A stretch of DNA of 35,902 nucleotides from a bacterium (GCA_021798875.1 JAJZBN010000020.1:1-35902), one strand, 5' to 3'. Counted from the first letter of the stretch, positions 9,157 through 17,011 are shown. A program made the numbers and translations. Notes: generated by a model not told the origin, from the letters alone.

Positions 9157-10482
9157 CTATAAAATATTTTCGTCTAATATTCTTTTAAATTCATTATCTA
9201 AAATCTTTTTGGCAGGGGGAAGCCCCAGCTTTTTGCGCATTCCTTCCTGCGGATCGCCGAGTCTTAAAGTTTTGAAGAAAAGCTCTCCTGCTTTTTTTAC
9301 TTTCTGCGGACCGACGTCATTTTTTAGCGCAAGATTTTTTAAAGTCGTAAGAACTTTCTCCCAACTGTAATTTTGAGGGCATAATTCGACGCATGTGTGA
9401 CATTCGAGACATTCCCATACTATTTTTGAAGACATAGCTCTTTCGATATCGTTTTCTAAAATCATTTTTATTACTAAAGGAGGATTGTAAGATTCAAATG
9501 ATAAGCTCATAGGGCAATCGTTTTTACATGCGCTGCAGTTGTAGCATCTGACTAACGAATCTTTGTCGAAAATGGTAGTATAATCGCTTACGGCTTTTAT
9601 CTTTTTAAATTTTTCAAGAAATTTTCCGGCTTTTATTTTATGCTGAGAAATTAGTTCTTCCGCTTCTTCTATACCGAAAGCCAAACACATAAGCTCCTCT
9701 AAAGTTATAACAGGAATTTGACGCTTTACGCCTTCTTTCAAAAGCATATATTGATTCGTGTCGAACTGCGTAAAACACGACGGACAGACGGTAGTTATTA
9801 TGTCGGCTCCGCTTTCATTAACGGCATCAAGCTTTATTCTTGCCATAACGAGAGATTTATCGTGTTCATCCACCCTGTCTAAAGCCTGCCCGCAGCACAT
9901 CATTTTGTTCTTATACTGAACTACGTTAGCTCCGAGAGCTTTTAAAATATTGTCGTATTTACGGGGCTCAAAAGGAGAATCGAAATTTATGGAATGCGAC
10001 GGTCTTACTAAATGGCATCCGTAGTGTATTGCTATATTCAAGCCTTTTAGAGGATACTTAACGTTTGCCCTTATTTTATCCAACCCTACTTCGTCGTGGA
10101 GATGTTCGATAAAATGGTAAACGGATGTTTCGCCGGAAAAATTAAGCCCTATTTTTTCAAGAGTTTCATTAATTTTTTTCTGATACGGAAGATCGGATGC
10201 AACCTTATTCCTAATCTGCTTAAGATTGGAATAACATCCGGTGCACACGGAAATTATATCTGCATTCTGCTTTTCCGCAAGCGCTATATTTCTTATACCG
10301 GTTAAATCAAAAAGACTTTCGTCTATATTTTTAATTAAAGATTTTTCCGGACAGCACGTAAAAGAATCGATATCTTTATGTTTTATATTAAGCCTGTCCA
10401 AGACTAATCTCGTAGCTTTTTCCATAAACGGAAACTTAGCCTGTATAGTACATCCCCAAAAAAAAGTATATTCTCTATTCAT
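9157..10482 (-). CDS. HdrB-HdrC fusion: heterodisulfide reductase-like iron-sulfur protein
   Basis: A 441-residue electron-transfer protein. The N-terminal two-thirds is HdrB-like with two cysteine-rich (CCG) segments: a first with Cys11 (WGCTIQ), CC near 43-44 and CTGC near 80; a second with HYGCHLV, MMCCGQ and CPSC. The C-terminal third is HdrC-like, with two ferredoxin motifs, CYNCSACKNDC and CLECHTCVELC. This HdrB-then-HdrC order is the reverse of GlpC/LutA-type proteins, where the ferredoxin part comes first. No transmembrane segment is visible, so it is likely cytoplasmic. It precedes the split glutamate synthase on the same strand. The partner and substrate cannot be read from sequence. 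Confidence 0.88.
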   Translation of the reverse strand: MNREYTFFWGCTIQAKFPFMEKATRLVLDRLNIKHKDIDSFTCCPEKSLIKNIDESLFDLTGIRNIALAEKQNADIISVCTGCYSNLKQIRNKVASDLPYQKKINETLEKIGLNFSGETSVYHFIEHLHDEVGLDKIRANVKYPLKGLNIAIHYGCHLVRPSHSINFDSPFEPRKYDNILKALGANVVQYKNKMMCCGQALDRVDEHDKSLVMARIKLDAVNESGADIITTVCPSCFTQFDTNQYMLLKEGVKRQIPVITLEELMCLAFGIEEAEELISQHKIKAGKFLEKFKKIKAVSDYTTIFDKDSLVRCYNCSACKNDCPMSLSFESYNPPLVIKMILENDIERAMSSKIVWECLECHTCVELCPQNYSWEKVLTTLKNLALKNDVGPQKVKKAGELFFKTLRLGDPQEGMRKKLGLPPAKKILDNEFKRILDENIL

Positions 10483-10630
10483 ATTTATTTTTTATTGTTA
10501 TATAATTAATATAATATTGTTATTTATGCATATTTTATTTAAGTCATTTAAAAAACCGAGCATAAAATATGTATTATAAACAGTATAAAATATATTAAAA
10601 AAAAATTCAATTTTAAAATTATTTTTAACT
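10483..10630. other. Divergent intergenic region between hdrBC-like and GGDEF-like genes
   Basis: 148 nt of very AT-rich sequence between two divergently transcribed genes, so promoters in both directions are expected. Several TATAAA/TATATT-like hexamers occur (for example CAGTATAAAA near 10580), but no convincing -35/-10 pair could be chosen. Neither gene has a good Shine-Dalgarno sequence. Nothing else was recognised. Confidence 0.4.
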
Positions 10631-11554
10631 ATGGACATTTTTAATCAAGTCCAGTTGTTTGGATCGGCATCGGATTCGTCGTCGGACGTAAATTACGAAA
10701 AATCTTTTGCTTCGGCAAATATGCCCATTGCTATAAAAGGGGTTAAAGACGAAATAATTTACATGAACGAACAGGCTAAAATTCTTTCTAATTACTCCGG
10801 AGGTTCGATATTTATTTCTTATGACGAAAAATTACCCGACGATATAATAAGAATAAATGAAGTAATCGGTTTAAATATCAATAAAAAAGTTGACTTAAAA
10901 ACGCCTTCGGGCAAAATCGACCAAAAATTTTTCCGTATAGACGGAATAACGCTTTTAAATAAATTTGGACTTTTCTCCGGAACTCTGTTTATATTTAACG
11001 ATTTTACTACATCGGTAAAACACTTTTTAAATTCAAGTGCAAAACAGGGAATCAATAATTGCGTTTTTGACGAAATTACAGGTTTAATGCTAAAAAGCCA
11101 ATTTAAAGAATTTTTTTTTAGGGAAACCGATAGAGCGGAAAGATATCGCATCCCTCTGTCGGTAGCAGTATTTTATTTTGAAAATTTAGTATTTTTCGGA
11201 CAATCTTTCGGAAACGAAAAGCTTAACCAAGTGTTAAAATATATAGGCCTTTATTTTAAGCAAAAATTGAGAAAAACAGACATAATTTTTAGGATGGACT
11301 TTAATGATTTTATTGGAATTCTACCTCATACCAATTATGAAAACGCCGATAAAAAATTTAAAAAAATTAAAGAGGAATTCAATCAGCTTTTAAAATTTCC
11401 GGAAAACGTAAAACCTAAATTTATATACGGCATTTCCGAATTGAATTTGAAGAAACATTATAAGAATTACGAGCTGATTATTGAAGAAGCAAAATTAGAT
11501 ATGTCACAGAGAAACGGTTTATCAGCCAAGCAGGATACTGGATACACTTTTTAA
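10631..11554 (+). CDS. Degenerate GGDEF-domain protein with N-terminal PAS-like region
   Basis: The 307-residue protein ends in a diguanylate-cyclase fold. The start DEITGLMLKSQFKEFF (about 147) corresponds to the DxLTGLxNRRxF motif, and FRETDRAERYRIPLSVAVFYFENL follows. The active-site GGDEF position reads R221-M-D-F-N-D-F, so the two catalytic/substrate-binding glycines are lost and the motif is DFNDF. It is probably inactive as a cyclase and may bind c-di-GMP or GTP or act as a structural sensor. Residues about 25-120 look like a PAS sensor (ANMPIAIKGVKDEIIYMNEQAK). Its 3' end overlaps pgsA by 33 nt, tail to tail. It is a single-gene unit in this neighbourhood. Confidence 0.82.
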   Translation: MDIFNQVQLFGSASDSSSDVNYEKSFASANMPIAIKGVKDEIIYMNEQAKILSNYSGGSIFISYDEKLPDDIIRINEVIGLNINKKVDLKTPSGKIDQKFFRIDGITLLNKFGLFSGTLFIFNDFTTSVKHFLNSSAKQGINNCVFDEITGLMLKSQFKEFFFRETDRAERYRIPLSVAVFYFENLVFFGQSFGNEKLNQVLKYIGLYFKQKLRKTDIIFRMDFNDFIGILPHTNYENADKKFKKIKEEFNQLLKFPENVKPKFIYGISELNLKKHYKNYELIIEEAKLDMSQRNGLSAKQDTGYTF

Positions 11555-12097
11555 ATATTTATAGGAAGAAATCAAGGAAAACAGTATGCTTATAAAAATA
11601 AGTATTAATCCTATATCTCCAAAATTTAAATAAAAATGCTTGTAATATATAAGCAGGCAAAGTATTCCGAACATTTGAAATGCAGTTTTCCATTTCCCTT
11701 CTTTTCCGGCAGGCATTACGACGCCTTTTTCGCTTGCTATAGCCCTCAATCCCGTAACGAATATTTCTCTAAAAATTATTACGGCGACTACCCAGGCAGG
11801 AATTCTTTTCATCGGTATAAGCATAATTAATATAGTAACGACAAGGAGTTTATCGGCTATAGGATCCAAAAAAATTCCCAAATTAGTTACAATATTTTTT
11901 TTTCTTGCAATGTAACCGTCGATAAAATCCGTTGCAATAGCGGCAGCAAAAAAAAATGCAGCGGCTATTCCGTAAATTTCCTTATTAAAAAAGAGCAGAA
12001 AAAATATTACAGGTATGATTAATATTCTTGAAAAGGTAAGTATATTCGGAATGTTATATATCTGCTTATTGGGTTTCATTTTTTTTATTTTTGCCAT
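11522..12097 (-). CDS. pgsA: CDP-diacylglycerol-glycerol-3-phosphate 3-phosphatidyltransferase
   Basis: Integral-membrane enzyme making phosphatidylglycerophosphate, precursor of phosphatidylglycerol. The 191-residue protein has the CDP-alcohol phosphotransferase signature DGYIAR...G...LDPIADK (D-G-x2-A-R-x8-G-x3-D-x3-D) around residues 60-82, and about five hydrophobic membrane segments. NIPNILTFSRILIIPVIF near the N-terminus is typical of PgsA. The gene starts 6 nt after the lytic transglycosylase stop, so the two probably share a transcript with cbiC. Its last 33 nt overlap the opposing GGDEF-like gene. Confidence 0.93.
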   Translation of the reverse strand: MAKIKKMKPNKQIYNIPNILTFSRILIIPVIFFLLFFNKEIYGIAAAFFFAAAIATDFIDGYIARKKNIVTNLGIFLDPIADKLLVVTILIMLIPMKRIPAWVVAVIIFREIFVTGLRAIASEKGVVMPAGKEGKWKTAFQMFGILCLLIYYKHFYLNFGDIGLILIFISILFSLISSYKYLKSVSSILLG

Positions 12098-12103
12098 TAA
12101 TGT

Positions 12104-12700
12104 TTATCGACCGTCGTAATAATCCAATACCTCTTTTACATAATTTTGAGTTTCGCCGTAGGGAGGTATCCCGCCGTATTTATTTACTGCCCTGCTTCCC
12201 GCATTATATGCCGCAAGAGCCAGTCGTAAATTTCCGTTATATTTTACTATAAGGCTTTTTAAATATTCGGTGCCGCCGTAAATATTTTGAGACGGATTAA
12301 ACGGATCGGACACATTGAGCATTTTTTGCGTTTGAGGCATAAGCTGCATTAGTCCTTCAGCGCCCTTATCCGAAACTGCGCTGCTGTTATATCCTGATTC
12401 GACTTTTATAACCGCTTCTATAAGTTTTGGGCTTACATGGTATTTCTTTGAAGCCTTCAAAATAATTTGCTTATATAAATTACTGCCGTAGCCGTTAAAT
12501 TTAGCGTTATTGTAACTCCTAGTGCGCATATAAAGACTATACCCGTTAGAAACAGGAACGTTGGAAAAATGTATCGTACCGTTTTTACCCACGCGCATAT
12601 ATATATCCGCTGAAGCATTGCGCGGATAAATTTCCGCTGCAAACGTTATTAAAAAAAATACTGCGAGAAAAAATAAACAATTATAATAATAATTTCTCAT
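12104..12700 (-). CDS. Lytic murein transglycosylase with SLT domain
   Basis: Periplasmic enzyme that cleaves peptidoglycan glycan strands. The 198-residue protein has a signal peptide (hydrophobic residues about 8-24, cleavage near NASA/DIY). A short DUF4124-like segment follows (YMRVGKNGTIHFSNVPVS), then a Slt/MltE-type catalytic domain. IEAVIKVESGYNSSAVSDKG carries the catalytic Glu in VES (about residue 99); GLMQLMPQT and YGGTEYLKSLI, LALAAYNAG, NYVKEVL complete the fold. It lies between cbiC (9 nt) and pgsA (6 nt). The small size resembles stand-alone SLT proteins common in deltaproteobacteria. Confidence 0.92.
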   Translation of the reverse strand: MRNYYYNCLFFLAVFFLITFAAEIYPRNASADIYMRVGKNGTIHFSNVPVSNGYSLYMRTRSYNNAKFNGYGSNLYKQIILKASKKYHVSPKLIEAVIKVESGYNSSAVSDKGAEGLMQLMPQTQKMLNVSDPFNPSQNIYGGTEYLKSLIVKYNGNLRLALAAYNAGSRAVNKYGGIPPYGETQNYVKEVLDYYDGR

Positions 12701-12709
12701 AAAAATTCT

Positions 12710-13378
12710 TCATTTACTCTCGTACAATAAAGCATTCATAGCGGCGGCGGCAGGAGAACTTCCGCCAAGATTTCCGAAATTTCCTATAGAATTAAACATA
12801 TCGTTTTCATATAATAAAGTTTTAGATTCGGAAGCGCCTACAAACCCTACCGGCATGCCTATAACCAAAGAAGGAAAATAGTTTGAAGTTTCTCTTAATC
12901 TGCCGCAATATTCGATAACGGCAAGCAATGCGGTTGGCGCATTGCCTATAACTATAATATCCGGTAAAATTTCGCTTATTGCATGCCTTATCGCAACTGC
13001 CGATTTTGTCTGTCCCGACTGTTCAGGCAGACCTTTATTATTTACAAAACAATTAACGTCAAGAACCGCTTTTTTGTTGACGTTTTTGCTAATTCCGGCT
13101 TTAGTCATTTCGGAATCGCAAACTATTTTTAACGTTTCATTTTTAGCAATTTTATCTTTGATAAGTTCTATTGTTTTTTCCGCCGGTTTATTTTTAAAAA
13201 AAATCGTGTCGGCATAGCTTACATCGCTGGTAGCATGTATAACTCTTTTTATTATCTGCCGCTCTAAAGATGAATATTTATCAAGAAAATTAATATTGTC
13301 TTCAAGCAAAGATTCTACTATCTTAATACTCTTTTCATAAATACTTTCTCCTGCGTTTATAACGGCGCTTTGATTCAT
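12710..13378 (-). CDS. cbiC: Precorrin-8X (cobalt-precorrin-8) methylmutase
   Basis: Moves the C-11 methyl to C-12 to give (cobalt-)hydrogenobyrinic/cobyrinic acid in cobalamin synthesis. The 222-residue protein matches CbiC/CobH: IKRVIHATSDVSYAD with the catalytic His at residue 48, IVCDSEMTKAGI, IRHAISEILPDIIVIGNAPTAL and VIGMPVGFVGASESK. Size is normal for the family. No other cobalamin-ring gene is nearby. The anaerobic (cbiC) name is preferred from the anaerobic context, but the sequence alone does not separate CbiC from CobH. The product supplies the cofactor used by MetH further along. No cobalamin riboswitch is seen in the 175 nt upstream. Confidence 0.92.
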   Translation of the reverse strand: MNQSAVINAGESIYEKSIKIVESLLEDNINFLDKYSSLERQIIKRVIHATSDVSYADTIFFKNKPAEKTIELIKDKIAKNETLKIVCDSEMTKAGISKNVNKKAVLDVNCFVNNKGLPEQSGQTKSAVAIRHAISEILPDIIVIGNAPTALLAVIEYCGRLRETSNYFPSLVIGMPVGFVGASESKTLLYENDMFNSIGNFGNLGGSSPAAAAMNALLYESK

Positions 13379-13504
13379 GTTTTGTATGTTTTAGTTTAAT
13401 GATATAATATATATTTATAAAATTAATATTAGAATATTATTATAATTTTATCTTATTACTTAAAATTTATCATATTTTGTCTATAAAGACAAGCATAATA
13501 AGAT

Positions 13505-13533
13505 ACGGTGCCAGAATTCAATTCTGGCACCGT
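13505..13533. repeat. Palindromic repeat, copy 1 (REP/MITE-like)
   Basis: A 29-bp perfect inverted repeat: arms ACGGTGCCAGAATT (13505-13518) and AATTCTGGCACCGT (13520-13533) around one C. It is followed by the tail CACAAAACGGAA. The same palindrome and tail occur in inverted orientation at 15862-15949. The repeat sits 21 bp upstream of the rlmN start and could form a hairpin in RNA or cruciform DNA. Dispersed copies resemble REP elements mobilised by RAYT transposases; that assignment is inference. Confidence 0.85.
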
Positions 13534-13554
13534 CACAAAACGGAATAAAAAGGA

Positions 13555-14601
13555 ATGAAAAATATACTGAATTTATCAAAAAAAGAATTAGAAGAATACT
13601 GCACTGTAAACGGATTCAAAAAATACGGCACAGAACAGATTATGAGATGGATTTATCAAAACAGAATTTTTGATTTTTCGGTAATGTCCGACGTTTCCAA
13701 GGATTTAAGGGGAAAGCTCGATAAAGATTTTTACGTTAAACTTGCAGATATAATAGACGTTAAATACGAAAACGACGAGAACGGACATTCTAAAAAATAT
13801 CTCATAAAATTTGAAAACGAAGATATCGTGGAATCGGTATCTATAGCGCATAAAAACAGGAGAACTTTATGCGTTTCGTCCCAGGCGGGATGCAGGATGG
13901 GATGCGTTTATTGCGAAACCGCCGGAATGGGTTTTTCAAGAAATTTGACCTCGGGAGAAATAATTTCTCAATTATTAACAGTTGAAAACTATGAAAACGA
14001 TAAAATTACAAATATAGTTTTTATGGGCATGGGCGAACCGTTAGATAATATAACCGAAGTCGAAAAAGCTTTAGAAATACTGTCGAATGACAAGTTTATC
14101 GGAATAGCTCAAAGAAAAATAACCGTTTCAACTTGCGGATTAATAAATGTTCTGGAAGGGTTTGATATAAACGACTACAAATATAAGCTTGCAATATCCC
14201 TTAACGCCGCAGATAATGAAACCAGAAGCATGTTAATGCCCGTCAACAAAAAATTCCCTATAGAAAAAATTGCAGAGTTGGTGAATTCGAAAAAACCTTC
14301 GCTTCATAATAAAATAACCTTGGAATATGTACTTATAAAAGGTTTAAACGACCGAATCGAAGATGCGAAAAGGATTATAAAATTATTTTCCCCTTCAAAA
14401 GTAAAAATAAATTTAATTCCTTTAAATAAAGCCGAAGATTCGGTTTATCTAAAAAAATTTGAAAGACCGGACAATTTTACGATAGATAAATTTAAAACAA
14501 AATTATCGAATGCAGGTTTTACCGTAACGGTTAGATTTTCCAAAGGCGGCTCTATTAACGGAGGATGCGGACAGTTAAAGGCTCAAACTTTGAAATATTA
14601 A
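13555..14601 (+). CDS. rlmN: 23S rRNA (adenine2503-C2)-methyltransferase, dual specificity
   Basis: Radical-SAM enzyme methylating A2503 in 23S rRNA and A37 in some tRNAs. The 348-residue protein has the cluster motif CRMGCVYC (about residues 113-120), the early segment YGTEQIMRWIYQNRIFDFSVMSDVSK and NIVFMGMGEPLDN. STCGLI and INLIPLNKA follow, and a C-terminal cysteine in GGSINGGCGQL supplies the resolving/methyl-accepting residue. It is full length. AAGG sits almost against the ATG; an earlier GGAAT may be the better Shine-Dalgarno sequence. The 3' end overlaps the opposing corrinoid-activation gene by 27 nt. Confidence 0.96.
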   Translation: MKNILNLSKKELEEYCTVNGFKKYGTEQIMRWIYQNRIFDFSVMSDVSKDLRGKLDKDFYVKLADIIDVKYENDENGHSKKYLIKFENEDIVESVSIAHKNRRTLCVSSQAGCRMGCVYCETAGMGFSRNLTSGEIISQLLTVENYENDKITNIVFMGMGEPLDNITEVEKALEILSNDKFIGIAQRKITVSTCGLINVLEGFDINDYKYKLAISLNAADNETRSMLMPVNKKFPIEKIAELVNSKKPSLHNKITLEYVLIKGLNDRIEDAKRIIKLFSPSKVKINLIPLNKAEDSVYLKKFERPDNFTIDKFKTKLSNAGFTVTVRFSKGGSINGGCGQLKAQTLKY

Positions 14602-15843
14602 ATTTTTAATAAAACGTTTTTGGAAAATCCCGCTTCCCGAAAGAGGAAAATTTTTGGATTTTTTTATTATATTTTTTATGTCTTCTTCTCTTTCTAAACG
14701 GCCGGAAAGAATATATTTCAAGCATCCGTCCAATACGGAAGATTCTATTGCAATAATATTTTTTCCTTTAAAAGGAAAAATATCTATTAAATCTATTATA
14801 TTCGTTTTTATATGGCTGCCGAAAGTTCCTGAGATAAATACGTCGAAATCGTTATAGCTAAAAATTTTAAATTTTTCCAATAATATTTCAGAAGCTGATT
14901 TTACGGCCGATTTTGCAAACTGAAACTGCCTCAAATCATCTTGAAAAAATTTTACTGCGTTTTTTCCGTCAAAATAAACCATTATTTCATTTTCGCCGTT
15001 TTCTTCATTCTTTTTGACAACGTTAAAATTTTCTGACTCTATTTTTTCCGGCGGCAGTATTCTTCCGTTTTCGTCTATTATGCCTTCTTTTAACAGTTCG
15101 TAAACGAGGCTCATTATACCGCTGCCGCATATTCCTGAAGGATGAGAACCGGATACCGTCTTAATTTTAAAAATTCCGTTTTCAAGATGAACTTCTGAAA
15201 TTGCCCCGTCCGAAGAAGCAGTCGTACCAAATTTTATATTTCCGCCTTCAAACGCCGGACCTGCCGGCGCGGATGTCGTATAAATTTTATCTTTATACCC
15301 TAAAGCGATTTCTACGTTAGTGCCGAAATCTGCTATAAAAGCCGGTTTTATTCTGTTTATCATATCTAAATTATAGATGGAAGCTACTGTATCGCCGCCG
15401 ACGAATCCATCTAATACGGGAAATATAAACATTTTTTTATTTTTTAAGTTTAAACCTGGGATATATGCCGTATTTTCAGGAAAAAAAATTTCGGAAGACG
15501 GTTTATACGGAGGTTTTGATAAAGAGATTAAAGGGTAGCCGCAAAACGCCATTTCCATAACGGTGTTTCCGGCAATTACGATTTCTTTTATATTTTCATA
15601 TTCAAAACCTAAATCGGCTTTAAAAGAATCTATTAAACTATTTATAGTCGCAACGGCTCTTTCTTGAAGTTTTTCAGCCGAATTTTTATCTAATCCGTTT
15701 TGAATTCTTTTTACGGAATCTAATCCAAATTCATAAAACTGAAGATTAGTCGTACTCTTATAAGGATAAACTTTTTTTGTTTCGTCTGCTAAAACTGCGG
15801 CTACGGTCGTAGTCCCTAAATCTATGCCTAAGGAATATTGCAT
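14575..15843 (-). CDS. Corrinoid-activation ATPase (RACo/DUF4445-type) lacking a ferredoxin domain
   Basis: ASKHA-family ATPase predicted to reductively reactivate an oxidised (cob(II)) corrinoid protein. The 422-residue protein begins directly with the ATPase fold: GIDLGTTTVAAVLAD at residues 5-19. It continues with EIVIAGNTVMEMAFCG, FADFGTNVEIALG-like IADFGTNVEIA, SAPAGPAFEGGNIKFG, SGSHPSGICGSGIMSL and VFISGTFGSHI, the DUF4445 signature of RACo/RamA proteins. Characterised RACo and RamA carry an Fe-S domain as electron entry; here none is present, so an external reductant would be needed. It sits 108 nt downstream of selD across a palindromic repeat. The target corrinoid protein may be MetH. 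Confidence 0.88.
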   Translation of the reverse strand: MQYSLGIDLGTTTVAAVLADETKKVYPYKSTTNLQFYEFGLDSVKRIQNGLDKNSAEKLQERAVATINSLIDSFKADLGFEYENIKEIVIAGNTVMEMAFCGYPLISLSKPPYKPSSEIFFPENTAYIPGLNLKNKKMFIFPVLDGFVGGDTVASIYNLDMINRIKPAFIADFGTNVEIALGYKDKIYTTSAPAGPAFEGGNIKFGTTASSDGAISEVHLENGIFKIKTVSGSHPSGICGSGIMSLVYELLKEGIIDENGRILPPEKIESENFNVVKKNEENGENEIMVYFDGKNAVKFFQDDLRQFQFAKSAVKSASEILLEKFKIFSYNDFDVFISGTFGSHIKTNIIDLIDIFPFKGKNIIAIESSVLDGCLKYILSGRLEREEDIKNIIKKSKNFPLSGSGIFQKRFIKNLIFQSLSL

Positions 15844-15861
15844 ATAATTTTTTATTGAATT

Positions 15862-15949
15862 CCGGCCTTTTCCATTTTGTGACGGTGCCAGAATTAAATT
15901 CCGGCCTTTTCCATTTTGTGACGGTGCCAGAATTAAATTCCGGCACCGT
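15862..15949. repeat. Palindromic repeat, copy 2, with 39-bp tandem duplication
   Basis: Two tandem 39-bp units (15862-15900 and 15901-15939) each contain TTCCATTTTGTG followed by ACGGTGCCAGAATT. A partial third unit ends in CCGGCACCGT. The last part, 15921-15949, is a 29-bp inverted repeat (arms 14 bp, 13 matching, centre A). The orientation is opposite to the copy at 13505. It lies between the selD stop (3 bp away) and the RACo-type gene, and may act as a hairpin 3' end for selD mRNA. A 62-codon ORF across it reads the repeat as protein (PEFNSGTVTKWKR twice) and is not a gene. Confidence 0.85.
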
Positions 15950-15951
15950 AA

Positions 15952-17007
15952 CTATATAATATATATATAAATGCCGTTATGAACGCCTTTTTCTAAGACT
16001 TTGCCTATTTTGTAAAGCGGTTCGTCTTTTTTTGCGAAAGCGTCCTCTAAAAAAGATGATTTGTCGTTAGGAACAGATAAAATAAGTCCGCCCGACGTTT
16101 CGGCGCCGAATGCCGTCCATAATAAATTTTCGTCGACTTCGTTTTCAACGTAAGTATAAGGCGCAAAATATTTCCTGTTACGCTTCGTACCGGCCGGATT
16201 TATACCTTTTTTAATTAATTCCAATACTCCTTTTATAACCGGAAGCGACCGGAGATATATTTCGCAGGATACATCGCTCGCAGTCATCATTTCGCTCAAA
16301 TGACCTATAAGCCCGAATCCCGTAACATCCGTAGCCGCATTTACAACGCCGGTCGAAACGGCAATTTCGGAAGCATATTTATTCAGTTTAGACATCGATT
16401 TCGTCGCTTCGCTTAAGGTTACTTCCGGCAAAAAATCGGTACATATTGCGCTAACCGCAAATCCGGTTCCAAGACTTTTAGTAAGATATAAAATATCTCC
16501 TGGTTTAACGCCCTGATTTGAATAAATATTATCTATTCCGCATATGCCGGTTACGCTTAACCCGTATTTTATTTCTTTGTCGTCTATGGAATGGCCGCCT
16601 AAAAGAGCAACCCCTGCTTCTTTTATCTTATCCAATCCGCCGCTTAGTATAAGGTTAAAAACCTCCTTATCGACGTCGTTTATGGGGAAGCATGCGATAT
16701 TTAACGCCGTTATAGGCTTGCCGCCCATTGCGTAAACATCTGAAAGAGCGTTAGCTGCGGCAATTTGACCGAAAGCATAAGGGTCGTCTACTACCGGAGT
16801 AAAAAAATCGACCGTTTGTATAAGACATTTATCGCCGCTTATCTTATAAACGCCGGCATCGTCTTTATACCCAAAACCCACCAAAACGTTGTCGTTCTGC
16901 GGAACCGATAATTTTTCCAATATTTTAGAAAGGTCCTCCGGACCTATCTTGCACCCTCAGCCGTGTGCGCTTGTCATACTGGTAAGCTTATATTTCTTTG
17001 AAGTCAT
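15952..17007 (-). CDS. selD: Selenide, water dikinase, itself a selenoprotein (UGA codon 17 read as selenocysteine)
   Basis: Makes selenophosphate from selenide and ATP, the selenium donor for SelA. Reading from ATG at 17007, codons run MTSKKYKLTSMTSAHG-U-GCKIGPEDLSKIL and join the open frame that starts (at a TTG) at 16920. TGA is codon 17 (16959-16957). It aligns with catalytic Cys17 of E. coli SelD, and Lys20 follows in the same U-G-C-K order. The remainder has SelD motifs QTVDFFTPVVDDPYAFGQIAA, AMGGKPITALNIA, LLGGHSIDD, ATDVTGFGLIGH and GAETSGG. With Sec the protein is 351 residues, normal length. It starts 4 nt after mlaD. A SECIS-like hairpin follows the UGA. Starting at the TTG would remove the active site. 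Confidence 0.95.
16928..16951 (-). promoter_or_regulatory. Candidate bacterial SECIS hairpin within selD
   Basis: On the minus strand, AGGTCC-GGA-GGACCT forms a perfect 6-bp stem with a GGA loop. Beyond a U-U mismatch the stem continues for three more pairs. The loop begins 17 nt after the UGA. Known bacterial SECIS rules (small apical loop with a G in its first two positions, about 16-37 nt after UGA) are met. Binding by SelB has not been tested and selB is not in the window. Confidence 0.72.
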
Positions 17008-17011
17008 AAGA

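Noticed and set aside
13379-13504. Cobalamin riboswitch upstream of cbiC
   Set aside because: The spacer lacks a B12 box and conserved stems; only a short TTGTCT/AGACAA hairpin is seen.
15758-15946. 62-residue ORF with repeated PEFNSGTVTKWKR
   Set aside because: It is the translation of the tandem 39-bp palindromic repeat and the out-of-frame start of the corrinoid-activation gene.
16920-17007. selD as a frameshifted or late-starting (TTG 16920) gene
   Set aside because: The upstream codons stay in the same frame and give the SelD N-terminus with UGA exactly at the catalytic position; selenocysteine explains it better.
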